In this document: one piece after another, positions 1-8,300 of the stretch | Layout of the letters: each line of letters starts with the position of its first letter | How positions within the stretch are numbered: the first letter of the stretch is position 1 | Assembly (NCBI RefSeq): GCF_004054195.1 | Contig: NZ_SBIW01000007.1 | Coordinates: forward strand, 248,001 to 312,000 | DNA from: Mucilaginibacter gilvus | Lineage (GTDB): Bacteria; Bacteroidota; Bacteroidia; Sphingobacteriales; Sphingobacteriaceae | DNA length: 64,000 nucleotides | Direction: 5' to 3' | Notes under the pieces: model-generated | Seen by the model: only the letters and a program-made list of their open reading frames with translations | Databases searched by the model: none | What the model was told of the DNA's origin: nothing | Translations under genes and position numbers: made by a program

Positions 1-770
1 GCAAAAACTTTTCTACCGAAAAATCTCAAAACGGTCGTGAATACATTGTGAATGAAGCCATGGCCGACGAACTCTTAAAAGATCATCCCGGGGCTACACG
101 CGCTTCGTTGATAGGGCAGCGCTTCGGCTTCGATTCGCTTGGCGTAATTACCGGTGTGTCCAAAAACTTTAATTTTAATTCGATGCATTATAAGGTAGAA
201 AACCTATTCCTCGTAAATCAAAGTGAATGGGGATTCCGCAAGGTTTCGGTAAAAATAAATGCGGGCAAATCAAAAGAGGCCATTGAGTTCATCAAAGCTA
301 CCTGGAAGCAAATTAACCCCGACCACCCGTTTGAATACCAGTTTTTGGACGACCATTTTGCGGAGGTTTACCGAGCCGATAACCAGGTGAGCAAAATTGT
401 GGGGATACTGGCCGGTTTGGCCATTTTGATATCCTGCCTTGGCCTATTTGGCCTCGCATCTTTCTCTGCCGAAAAACGGGTGAAAGAAATAGGGGTGCGC
501 AAAGTACTGGGCGCATCGGTGAAAAATATTGTAATGTTATTATCCGGCCATTTTATAAAATTAGTGATGATATCAAACCTTATAGCCTGGCCGCTAGCAT
601 GGTACGCTATGAATTTGTGGTTGAAAGATTTTGCCTACCATATCAGCATCACCTGGGGCACGTTTCTATTCGTAGCCTTGCTATCGGTAATCATTGCCTT
701 GCTAACCATCAGTTTTCAATCAGTAAAAGCAGCCATAGCCAACCCGGTGAAGAGTTTGCGGAGCGAATAA
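1..770 (+). CDS. FtsX/MacB-type ABC transporter permease, C-terminal part (cut by window edge)
   Basis: The reading frame is open from the first bases of the window, so the start lies outside it; a GTG at 48 is an internal valine codon, not a start. The visible part is the end of a periplasmic MacB_PCD-type domain followed by the final FtsX domain: one transmembrane helix (ILAGLAILISCLGLFGLAS), the cytoplasmic coupling segment around EIGVRKVLGAS, then two more helices, ending in NPVKSLRSE. The family has no pump channel of its own and acts as a mechanotransmission permease with a separate ATPase. The next gene is a full paralogue ending in the same nine residues, so the pair is a tandem duplication. 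The substrate cannot be read from sequence; export or antimicrobial-peptide resistance is typical of the family. Confidence 0.9.
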   Translation, partial: KNFSTEKSQNGREYIVNEAMADELLKDHPGATRASLIGQRFGFDSLGVITGVSKNFNFNSMHYKVENLFLVNQSEWGFRKVSVKINAGKSKEAIEFIKATWKQINPDHPFEYQFLDDHFAEVYRADNQVSKIVGILAGLAILISCLGLFGLASFSAEKRVKEIGVRKVLGASVKNIVMLLSGHFIKLVMISNLIAWPLAWYAMNLWLKDFAYHISITWGTFLFVALLSVIIALLTISFQSVKAAIANPVKSLRSE

Positions 771-774
771 AAGA

Positions 775-807
775 GATTTCGGATTTCGAATGTTCGATTT
801 CGGATTT
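775..807. repeat. Spaced 12-bp direct repeat between permease genes
   Basis: The word gatttcggattt occurs at 775-786 and again exactly at 796-807, followed by a degenerate run of tttag/ttaga words up to the next start codon. It sits just after the stop of the first permease. It has no hairpin potential and looks like one of several text-like intergenic repeat families in this window. Confidence 0.6.
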
Positions 808-836
808 AGTATTTAGAAATTAGAATTTACTGCATA

Positions 837-3242
837 ATGATAAAAAATTATTTAAAAACAGCATGGCGTAATTTGTTGCAAAACAAGGCAACGTCCTTCA
901 TCAGTATAGCGGGGCTGGCAGTAGGAATCTGCTGCTTTTTGCTATTGGCGACTTACCTCATCAACGAGCTTAGGTACGATCGTTTCCACCAGAAAGCGGA
1001 TAGGATAGTGCGCATCATCCAAAACCACAAATCGCCGGATTATAACGAAGTGAATACTATAGCAGTAACGCCAACCGCGCCGGTGCCGGTTTTTAAACAA
1101 CAGCTAACCGATGTTGAAGACGGAGTACGCATTATAGATTATTCGGACATGCGCCCCGCCATCGTTCAGTTTGGCGATAAGCTTTTTAAAGAGAAAAACG
1201 TGCTGATGGCCGACGGATCGTTCTTTAAGATCTTCAGTTTCAAATTCATATCCGGCGATGCGGGCTCTGCTTTGGGCAATTCATCATCTATAGTGATCAC
1301 GGCTTCCACAGCCACTAAATATTTTGGTGCCGATAACCCCATCGGCAAAATTTTAAAGGTAGATGGAACCAACAACATGATGGTTACCGGAGTGGTAGAA
1401 GATGTGGCCGAGTACTCGCAGATAAAGTTTGATATGGTAGGCAGCTACGCTATGATGCCGCGCTCGCTCATCCGCAAATGGGACTCGGCAAACGATTACT
1501 CTTATCTACTGTTAAAACCGAGCGCGGATAGGGTAGCTACCGAGAGGAAAATAAACACCTACCTGGATAGCCTCTACAAAAACGACCTGGCCGCCGGCGA
1601 AAAAATATGGTATAACCTGGAGCCGCTTACCTCTATACACCTGTACTCTACCGCCGGTGGTTTAGAACCTTCGGGCAATATCAAATACGTCTACATCCTG
1701 GGCATTGTAGCCGTTATACTGTTGGTATTGGCCTGCGTAAACTTCCTGAATCTGGTAACCGCCCGCTCGGCCGAACGTTCTAAAGAGATTGGCGTGCGTA
1801 AAGTTATGGGCGCGCAGCGTAAGCAATTGTTCTTCCAGTTTATTACCGAGGCGGGTATCATTACCCTCGTATCGCTCATAGCAGGCGTAGTTTTTGCGTC
1901 GTTTTGCTTCCCGGCGTTTAGCGATTTTAGCGGGCAGGCGCTCAATTTTAATACCTGGAATATTACATGGTTGGTTACAGCAATACTTGGCCTATTTTTT
2001 ATAGTCACCCTGTTAGCAGGTACTTATCCATCGTTGTATCTATCGGCGTTTAAGCCGGTGGTGATACTTAAAACAAAGTCTACCGGGGCGGCAGGCGGTA
2101 ATACGCTGCGCAAATCGCTGGTGGTTTTCCAATTCATCGTATCGGTTTTCTTTATTATCAGTACGCTGATAGCTGGCAACCAGCTAAAATATATGCAAAA
2201 CCTGAACACCGGGATGGACCGCTCGCAGGTGATGGTGCTTGATATTGGCGGTATGCCTTTTAATAACCTGGAGCCCTTTAAAAATGCAATAGCGCAAAAC
2301 CCCGGTATTACGGGCGCAACGGCCTCCTACAATTCGCCGGTGAACGTGCGTGGCGGCTATTCTATCAACAGCGCCGACGGTAAAAACTCCGATTTTAATC
2401 TGCCCGTAACGGCAGCCCCAATTGAGCGCAACTTTATCAAAACCATGGGCATGACGCTGGTTGCCGGCAGGGACCTGGACCTGGGCGATGAGCAGCAGGT
2501 GCGTAAAGATAGCCTGCGCCAATACAGTTTTATTTTAAACGAAACCGCCATTGCCGCCATGGGCTGGAAACCTGAACAAGCCATAGGTAAGCACATTGGG
2601 CTTAACGGGCGAACGGGCACTATTAAAGCCGTTGCTAAAGATTTTAATTTTTCTTCCTTACACCAAAAGATAGAACCGTTGGTAATATTCCCCGAGTACG
2701 ATTGGTTTGGCAAGCTGCTGGTAAAAACCAACGGCAAAAATACCGCCGCTACCATAGCAGTTATGGAGGCGCAATGGCACAAGTTTTATCCCAACTCGCC
2801 ATTCGAGTACCACTTCCTCGACCATGAGTTTGAAGAAATGTTTAAAACCGACCAGCGTACTGGCTCCATTCTGCAAGCCTTTACGCTGGTTACCATATTT
2901 ATCTCCTGCCTGGGCTTATTCGGCTTAGCGGTGTTCAGCACCCGCCAGCGCGTTAAAGAGATAGGAATCCGCAAGGTTTTGGGTGCAAATGTAATGAGCA
3001 TTGTAGGCCTTATCTCGTCCGATTTCCTCAAGTTGGTACTCATAGCAGTTATTATATCTTCACCGCTTGCATGGTACGCCATGAGCGCCTGGCTGCAGGA
3101 TTTTGCCTACCGCATAGATATTTCCTGGTGGGTGTTCCTGTTGGCAGGAGGGATGGCTATTCTCATTGCCTTCGTCACCGTAGGATACCAATCCTTTAAA
3201 GCCGCGCTCAGCAACCCGGTGAAGAGCTTGCGCAGTGAATAG
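837..3242 (+). CDS. FtsX/MacB-type ABC transporter permease
   Basis: This 801-residue protein has the duplicated Bacteroidota MacB layout. An N-terminal helix (about 20-42) is followed by the YDRFH motif, a periplasmic MacB_PCD domain (about 50-245), a first FtsX domain (about 280-410, with EIGVRKVMGAQ), a second helix and periplasmic domain (about 430-660), and a final FtsX domain (about 680-801, with EIGIRKVLGAN). The start ATG at 837 gives MIKNYLKTAWRN, the usual N-terminus of this family. It lies 66 bp after the preceding paralogous permease and upstream of an ATPase and a TolC-type protein, so the four probably form one tripartite export system. A periplasmic adaptor (HlyD/MFP) is not seen here and may lie upstream of the window. 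Confidence 0.95.
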   Translation: MIKNYLKTAWRNLLQNKATSFISIAGLAVGICCFLLLATYLINELRYDRFHQKADRIVRIIQNHKSPDYNEVNTIAVTPTAPVPVFKQQLTDVEDGVRIIDYSDMRPAIVQFGDKLFKEKNVLMADGSFFKIFSFKFISGDAGSALGNSSSIVITASTATKYFGADNPIGKILKVDGTNNMMVTGVVEDVAEYSQIKFDMVGSYAMMPRSLIRKWDSANDYSYLLLKPSADRVATERKINTYLDSLYKNDLAAGEKIWYNLEPLTSIHLYSTAGGLEPSGNIKYVYILGIVAVILLVLACVNFLNLVTARSAERSKEIGVRKVMGAQRKQLFFQFITEAGIITLVSLIAGVVFASFCFPAFSDFSGQALNFNTWNITWLVTAILGLFFIVTLLAGTYPSLYLSAFKPVVILKTKSTGAAGGNTLRKSLVVFQFIVSVFFIISTLIAGNQLKYMQNLNTGMDRSQVMVLDIGGMPFNNLEPFKNAIAQNPGITGATASYNSPVNVRGGYSINSADGKNSDFNLPVTAAPIERNFIKTMGMTLVAGRDLDLGDEQQVRKDSLRQYSFILNETAIAAMGWKPEQAIGKHIGLNGRTGTIKAVAKDFNFSSLHQKIEPLVIFPEYDWFGKLLVKTNGKNTAATIAVMEAQWHKFYPNSPFEYHFLDHEFEEMFKTDQRTGSILQAFTLVTIFISCLGLFGLAVFSTRQRVKEIGIRKVLGANVMSIVGLISSDFLKLVLIAVIISSPLAWYAMSAWLQDFAYRIDISWWVFLLAGGMAILIAFVTVGYQSFKAALSNPVKSLRSE

Positions 3243-3353
3243 TGAATAGTGAGTATGAAAAACAAGTTGTGCGCTGTGGAATATCAGCGCACAACTTGTT
3301 TTTACAAAGCTTAGTAGGTTAAAACCATTCACCACTCTCTATTTACCACTCAC
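3232..3353. repeat. Degenerate GTGAATAGTGAGT-type inverted intergenic repeat
   Basis: Copies of agtgaatagtgagt just after the permease stop (3232-3254) face their complement (attcaccactctc and taccactcac, 3325-3353) on the far side of a terminator hairpin. Related words recur at 49055-49170, so this is a dispersed intergenic family rather than gene-specific sequence. Confidence 0.5.
3258..3303 (+). terminator. Strong intrinsic terminator after the permease pair
   Basis: A perfect 16-bp stem (3261-3276 with 3285-3300) and an 8-base loop are extended by AAA/TTT to 19 bp, and T residues follow the right arm. It should end transcription of the two permease genes and separates them from the ATPase gene. 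Its symmetry means it could also work on the minus strand. Confidence 0.85.
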
Positions 3354-3441
3354 ATTGTATCATTACCGAACGCCCCGCTGTACAGAAGCGTACAGTATTA
3401 TAATTAAATTTAATTATAAATAACTGATAGTTAGTAATTTA

Positions 3442-3449
3442 TAACTTTG
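3442..3449 (+). promoter_or_regulatory. Candidate -7 box of the ATPase-TolC operon
   Basis: TAACTTTG fits the Bacteroidota TAnnTTTG -7 consensus in a very AT-rich 290-bp gap. A convincing TTTG -33 element at the usual spacing is not visible. Transcription would begin near 3455, giving a leader of roughly 80 bases. Confidence 0.4.
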
Positions 3450-3533
3450 GTATGTTATTGATACTTTAATGCCAAAATCAAATTAAGAAATTGCAACCAG
3501 TAAACAATTATCCATTAATCTTAACCAGTTAAA

Positions 3534-4211
3534 ATGTTATCACTACAGCATATTTCGAAGTATTACCAGGTTGGCGGCAACAAAAATTTCGTTATCAACG
3601 ATATTAGTCTTGATGTTGATGAGGGTGAGTTTGTATCTATCATGGGCCCATCCGGTTCGGGTAAATCTACGTTGCTCAATATCATCGGCATGTTGGATGA
3701 TCCATCAACCGGATATCATTACTTTGTAGATCAGCCCGTTCATCAAATGAAAGAAAAGCAGCGCTCTGCTTTATACAAACAATACATCGGCTTCGTTTTC
3801 CAGGCTTACCATTTAATAGATGAGTTAACCGTTTACGAAAACATTGAAACCCCATTAATATACCAGGATGTAAAAGGCAGCGAACGCAAGGCCATGGTGG
3901 CAGATATGCTCGATCGTTTTAACATCGTAGGTAAAAAGGACCTTTTCCCGGCACAATTATCTGGCGGGCAACAACAGCTGGTGGGTATAGCCCGCGCGCT
4001 GATAGCCAAGCCAAAATTGCTTTTGGCCGATGAGCCTACCGGTAACCTTAACTCCAAACAAGGCGAAGAAATTATGGAGCTGTTCCGTAAATTAAACAAA
4101 GAAGATGGCGTTACCATCATCCAGGTAACGCACTCGGAAAAAAACGCGGAATATGGTTCGCGCATCATTAACCTGTTGGATGGAAGGGTTGAATCTTCAA
4201 AAAAATTCTGA
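3534..4211 (+). CDS. ABC transporter ATP-binding protein (MacB/LolD type)
   Basis: This 225-residue ATPase has Walker A GPSGSGKST (38-46), a Q-loop (VFQ, near 90), signature LSGGQQQ (142-148), Walker B LLLADEP (162-168) and a switch histidine in VTHS. The length fits a stand-alone LolD/MacB-class ATPase that powers FtsX-type permeases. After the signature the sequence reads QQQLV, where the usual R is replaced by L; from memory this is common in a Bacteroidota subfamily. The gene is 13 bp upstream of a TolC-family gene and downstream of two FtsX permeases, so it most likely energises that exporter from the cytoplasmic face. Confidence 0.95.
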   Translation: MLSLQHISKYYQVGGNKNFVINDISLDVDEGEFVSIMGPSGSGKSTLLNIIGMLDDPSTGYHYFVDQPVHQMKEKQRSALYKQYIGFVFQAYHLIDELTVYENIETPLIYQDVKGSERKAMVADMLDRFNIVGKKDLFPAQLSGGQQQLVGIARALIAKPKLLLADEPTGNLNSKQGEEIMELFRKLNKEDGVTIIQVTHSEKNAEYGSRIINLLDGRVESSKKF

Positions 4212-4224
4212 ACTATAACACAAA

Positions 4225-5565
4225 ATGCGATACTATAAATACTTACTTTTTAGCTTAGCCCTAACTATCCCGGCACTGGCACATAGCCAAACTGCCGATA
4301 CTACGCTTAACCTGCAGCAATGCATCGATATTGCCATCAAAAACAACCTCGATGTAAAAAAAAGCGAACTGTTGCTGCAAACCGCCAAGGTAAACTCCAA
4401 CCAGGCAAAAGAATACCTTTTGCCGGCCATCAGCGGCCAGGTAGACCACAGTATCAGCAGTGGTCGCGGTATCGATCCATCTACCAATACGTATGTGAAC
4501 CAGTCGTTTAAATCTGGTAACTACAATTTAAACGGCGACCTTACCTTGTTTAGCGGTTTACAAAACCTAAACAACATCAAGCAAACATCATTAGCCTATC
4601 AGGCTGGCAAAATGGATTTTCAGCAGGCTAAAGATCAGGTTACCATCAGCGTTATCACCGCTTATTTATTGGTGCTGAATAACACCGAACTGCTAAACCA
4701 GGTGCGGAATCAATTAGATGTGTCGAAAAAACAGGTGGAGCGTTTAAACATCCTAGAGAAAGAAGGTGCTAACAAGCAACCGTCAGATTTGTATGATCTT
4801 AAAGGTACTTATGGCGACAATCAATTGAACGTAGTGAACACCGTGGCAACCTTAAAAGGTTCCAAGCTGAGTTTATTGCAGATCCTGAATATCCCTTACA
4901 AGGAAAACATTATGCTTGCACCCATCAATGCCGAAGATCTTGCTAAACAAACGTCAAACTCCGCCGACCAGGTGTATGATATCGCTTTAAATCAGCTGGC
5001 TTATGTAAAGGCAGCTACCTTAAGGCGACAAAGCGCCGAAAAGGGCGTGAGCGTTGCAAAAGGCGGGCTATTCCCAACAGTATCGTTGTTCGGTGGCTTA
5101 TCAACCAACATCTCCAGTTCGGGGCAAATTGCCGGGCAGGATGTTAGCTACGTCGATCAGTTTAAAAACAATCGTGGTACAAATGTGGGCATCAGCTTAA
5201 GGGTACCAATATTGGGTTACCTCCAAAAACGCAACAAAGTAGCTTTGGCGAAGATTGATCTGCAGAACAATATTTATGTAGAACAAACTACCAAAGTGCA
5301 GTTAAGGCAAAACGTAGAGCAGGCGTATTTAAACATGACCTCGGCTTATGAAAAGTACGATGTTTTGACGGAGCAGGTTACTGCCTATGCCGAATCTTTC
5401 CGTACCGCGGAGATCCGCTTTAACGCGGGCGTACTTACCTCGGTAGATTTTGTATTGGCCAAAAACAATCTCGACAGGGCAAAATTGAACCTGATCAACG
5501 CCCGATACTCGGTTTATATTTATAACAAAATTTTAGATTATTACCAGGGAAAATTGTCATTATAA
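4225..5565 (+). CDS. TolC-family outer membrane efflux protein
   Basis: This 446-residue protein has a signal peptide (first ~22 residues, ending AHSQ) and two related OEP halves rich in long amphipathic helices, with the family-typical LQQCIDIAIKNNLDVK near the N-terminus and a second repeat beginning around residue 235. TolC-type trimers form the outer-membrane duct of tripartite exporters. It follows the ABC ATPase by 13 bp, so the two are almost certainly co-transcribed, and a strong hairpin follows the stop. The substrate is unknown. Confidence 0.93.
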   Translation: MRYYKYLLFSLALTIPALAHSQTADTTLNLQQCIDIAIKNNLDVKKSELLLQTAKVNSNQAKEYLLPAISGQVDHSISSGRGIDPSTNTYVNQSFKSGNYNLNGDLTLFSGLQNLNNIKQTSLAYQAGKMDFQQAKDQVTISVITAYLLVLNNTELLNQVRNQLDVSKKQVERLNILEKEGANKQPSDLYDLKGTYGDNQLNVVNTVATLKGSKLSLLQILNIPYKENIMLAPINAEDLAKQTSNSADQVYDIALNQLAYVKAATLRRQSAEKGVSVAKGGLFPTVSLFGGLSTNISSSGQIAGQDVSYVDQFKNNRGTNVGISLRVPILGYLQKRNKVALAKIDLQNNIYVEQTTKVQLRQNVEQAYLNMTSAYEKYDVLTEQVTAYAESFRTAEIRFNAGVLTSVDFVLAKNNLDRAKLNLINARYSVYIYNKILDYYQGKLSL

Positions 5566-5620
5566 TAAAATTTGCATCTTATTAGATTATTATATTACAT
5601 TTATTGCAGAATCTACAAGG

Positions 5621-5655
5621 TATCCGGCCCGCCATTTTCAACGGCGCGCCGGATA
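5621..5655 (+). terminator. GC-rich terminator after the TolC gene
   Basis: Arms of 13 bases (5621-5633 and 5643-5655) pair with one mismatch around a 9-base loop, followed by TTTCC. It lies about 55 bases after the TolC-family stop and closes the ATPase-TolC operon. Confidence 0.75.
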
Positions 5656-5710
5656 TTTCCATTAAAGCCCATTCTGTTCCTTCTGAGCAATTTTTAATAA
5701 CACAAAAGCT

Positions 5711-5718
5711 TATTTTTG
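5711..5718 (+). promoter_or_regulatory. Candidate -7 box of the barrel gene
   Basis: TATTTTTG matches TAnnTTTG. It predicts a start of transcription near 5725, about 20 bases before the ATG at 5746. This argues against the upstream in-frame TTG at 5716, which lies inside the box. Confidence 0.45.
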
Positions 5719-5745
5719 TTGTTGACACTAAAAAATTATAACCTT

Positions 5746-6348
5746 ATGAAAAAGTTACTACTCACATTATCCATAGTTTTAACAGGTGCCGTAGCTGCGC
5801 AGGCGCAGGTATTGCCAAGCGTGCAGTTTGGCGTGAAGGGCGGCGTAAATTTAACAAGCCTTTCATCGGGCGGCAGCTCGTTTAGCAGTAATAATCGTGC
5901 GGGTTACCTTGGTGGTTTTTGGGCACGTTTTGGCGCATTAGGATTCAACTTTCAGCCGGAGATTTACCTGACCAGCAAAAACGTAGATATCAACACCAGC
6001 ACCACCACAAAAGGCACTGCAAAATTCACCAGTATTGATGTGCCCTTATTAATAGGTGCTAAAGTAGGTGCGTTAGGCATCGGCGGCCGGTTTTATGGTG
6101 GCCCCTTATTGTCGTTCGCTATTAACAAAGACAACAATTTGGGGAGTGCCGTTGGCGGCGCATCCCGTTTAGATTACAAGGATTCTAATTTCGGGATACA
6201 GGTAGGTGCCGGACTGGATATCCAAAAAATATCCGTCGATCTGCGTTACGAAGCAGGGCTTACGAAACAAAATTACTACGATGGCAGTACCAATTATAAA
6301 ACCCGCGTAAGTTTATTTAATTTAAGCCTGGGTTACCGCTTATATTAA
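5746..6348 (+). CDS. PorT-family outer membrane beta-barrel protein
   Basis: The chosen ATG gives a 200-residue protein with a clean signal peptide (MKKLLLTLSIVLTG, cleavage after AQA). An in-frame TTG 30 bases upstream would add ten residues before the signal peptide and is rejected. The mature part has alternating polar/hydrophobic strands and FGVKGGVNL at its start, typical of the PF13568 (outer membrane protein beta-barrel, PorT-like) family, and ends in an aromatic residue (GYRLY) as barrels do. About eight strands are expected. The role is unknown. It has its own promoter-like box and its own terminator, so it is probably monocistronic. Confidence 0.88.
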   Translation: MKKLLLTLSIVLTGAVAAQAQVLPSVQFGVKGGVNLTSLSSGGSSFSSNNRAGYLGGFWARFGALGFNFQPEIYLTSKNVDINTSTTTKGTAKFTSIDVPLLIGAKVGALGIGGRFYGGPLLSFAINKDNNLGSAVGGASRLDYKDSNFGIQVGAGLDIQKISVDLRYEAGLTKQNYYDGSTNYKTRVSLFNLSLGYRLY

Positions 6349-6368
6349 CAAGGAAAGAATTTGAAGCG

Positions 6369-6402
6369 AAGGCCTGCACATAAACTGTGCAGGCCTTTTT
6401 TG
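6369..6402 (+). terminator. Intrinsic terminator after the barrel gene
   Basis: A perfect 12-bp stem (6369-6380 with 6386-6397), a 5-base loop and a run of T form a textbook terminator 20 bases after the stop codon. Confidence 0.9.
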
Positions 6403-6501
6403 TTGATAATAAAGTATTAGCCTTTTGTAATAAAATAACAATAAAGTATTATTGTACAAAGCGTTGCTTGCCTTACCTTTATCAAAACCAATACCTACTA
6501 T

Positions 6502-8292
6502 ATGATTCACAAACGAGTGCTTGCCATTTTGATGCTACTAACTAACGTATGTTTGCAAATGCCTGTTAAAGCACAGGTGCCCTCGCAGAGCGGTAAAAGC
6601 ATAATTCGCCTTAACCAGATTGGTTTTTATCCCAAAGCCGGTAAAATAGCTGTAATTACTGCACAGCAAACCGGTAATTTCCACATTAAAACACTTAACG
6701 GTAAAACCGTTTTCACCGGCGAGCTAAAGACTTCGAACCAGCCAGCTTTCTCCGGCAATTACACAGCTATAGCTAACTTTTCGGCGTTTAGCCTGCCGGG
6801 CAAATATGTTGTAAACTTACCCGGGAGAGGCGATTCTTATCCTTTTGAAATAAAACCAAACGCACTGAAGTCGGTAGCCGACGGAACCATCAAGGCCTTT
6901 TACTACCAGCGGGCCTCAATACCACTTGAAGAAAAGTACGCCGATAAATGGCACCGGCAAGCCGGGCACCCGGATGATAAGGTACTGATCCACCCGTCTG
7001 CCGCTACCGAAAAACGGCCGGAGGGAACAATGATTTCCTCGCCACGTGGCTGGTACGATGCCGGAGATTATAACAAATACATCGTTAACAGCGGGATCTC
7101 TACGGCGACGCTGCTTTCTTTATATGAAGATTTCCCGGCGTATATGAAAACCGTTAAACTGAATATCCCCGAAAGTACTAACCGGTTGCCCGATGTGCTG
7201 GACGAAGTGCTTTGGAACCTTCGCTGGATGCTCACCATGCAGGATCCCAACGATGGCGGTGTATATCATAAATTAACCAATCCCCGTTTTGATAAAATGG
7301 TAATGCCGGATAAGGCCGATTCGGCGAGGTATGTGGTGCAAAAAAGCACCGCAGCCGCGTTGGACTTTGCCGCGGTAATGGCACAGGCATCAAGAATCTT
7401 TAAAAAGTTCCCGCAGGCTTTGCCCGGGCTGGCAGATTCATGCATAAAAGCATCAGAATATGCCTGGCAATGGGCGGCTAAAAACCCGGCGGCACTATAC
7501 AACCAAGATGCTATGAATCGCCAGTTTAAACCCTCGGTGGTTACCGGTACCTACGGCGATGGCATGGTAAGCGATGAGTTTTTTTGGGCGGCTGCCGAAT
7601 TATACAGCGCCACCGGCAAGGTTGAATATTTTAGCAGGCTGAGCTTCACAGCAAACGATAGAGTGCAGGTGCCTACCTGGAGCAACGTAAAAGTAATGGG
7701 TTATTACGCGCTTACCCGAAACATGGGAGCAGATATCGGCAGTCACCCCGAGCTATCGCAAACAAAGGAGCGATTGTTAAACTTTGCCGATACTTATATA
7801 GCAGGTGCCGACAGTAACGCTTATCAAACCGTGATGACGAAATCTAAAATCAAATTCAACTGGGGCAGCAACAGCAATGCCGCCAACCAGGGAATATTGT
7901 TGATAAAAGCCTATAAGCTAACTAACAATAGAAAATACCTGCAATACGCTCTTGCTAACCTCGATTATATTTTGGGCAGAAACGGCACGGGGTATTGCTA
8001 TGTTACCGGCTTCGGTAGCAAACCGGTAATGCACCCCCATCACCGCCCATCGGTAGCCGATGGGGTAGAGGATCCTATCCCAGGTTTGCTTTCCGGTGGG
8101 CCCAATCCCGGTATGCAGGATGGCGTGCAGGTGCCCTCGCTTTTCCCGGATGAGGCTTTTATAGACAGTGATAAGTCCTACGCAACCAACGAAATAGCGA
8201 TAAACTGGAACTCACCGATGGCCTACCTGGCTAACGCATTACAGGCATTACAAAAAAACCTTTTTAATACCCAAACTAAAAATCATAACTAA
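6502..8292 (+). CDS. Glycoside hydrolase family 9 endoglucanase
   Basis: This 596-residue secreted enzyme has a signal peptide (cleavage near PVKAQ), an N-terminal Ig-like CelD_N domain (about 34-117) and a GH9 (alpha/alpha)6 catalytic domain (about 125-585). GH9 enzymes are inverting beta-1,4-glucanases. Visible active-site features are DAGD (D186 and D189) in WYDAGDYNKY, the HHR substrate motif (H513, H514, R515) and the general acid E564 in NEIAINWNSP. There is no carbohydrate-binding module, dockerin or T9SS C-terminal tail. It sits 8 bp upstream of a GH3 beta-glucosidase gene, so the pair forms a two-step cellulose or beta-glucan degradation operon. No SusC/SusD genes are adjacent. Confidence 0.95.
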   Translation: MIHKRVLAILMLLTNVCLQMPVKAQVPSQSGKSIIRLNQIGFYPKAGKIAVITAQQTGNFHIKTLNGKTVFTGELKTSNQPAFSGNYTAIANFSAFSLPGKYVVNLPGRGDSYPFEIKPNALKSVADGTIKAFYYQRASIPLEEKYADKWHRQAGHPDDKVLIHPSAATEKRPEGTMISSPRGWYDAGDYNKYIVNSGISTATLLSLYEDFPAYMKTVKLNIPESTNRLPDVLDEVLWNLRWMLTMQDPNDGGVYHKLTNPRFDKMVMPDKADSARYVVQKSTAAALDFAAVMAQASRIFKKFPQALPGLADSCIKASEYAWQWAAKNPAALYNQDAMNRQFKPSVVTGTYGDGMVSDEFFWAAAELYSATGKVEYFSRLSFTANDRVQVPTWSNVKVMGYYALTRNMGADIGSHPELSQTKERLLNFADTYIAGADSNAYQTVMTKSKIKFNWGSNSNAANQGILLIKAYKLTNNRKYLQYALANLDYILGRNGTGYCYVTGFGSKPVMHPHHRPSVADGVEDPIPGLLSGGPNPGMQDGVQVPSLFPDEAFIDSDKSYATNEIAINWNSPMAYLANALQALQKNLFNTQTKNHN

Positions 8293-8300
8293 TAAACAGC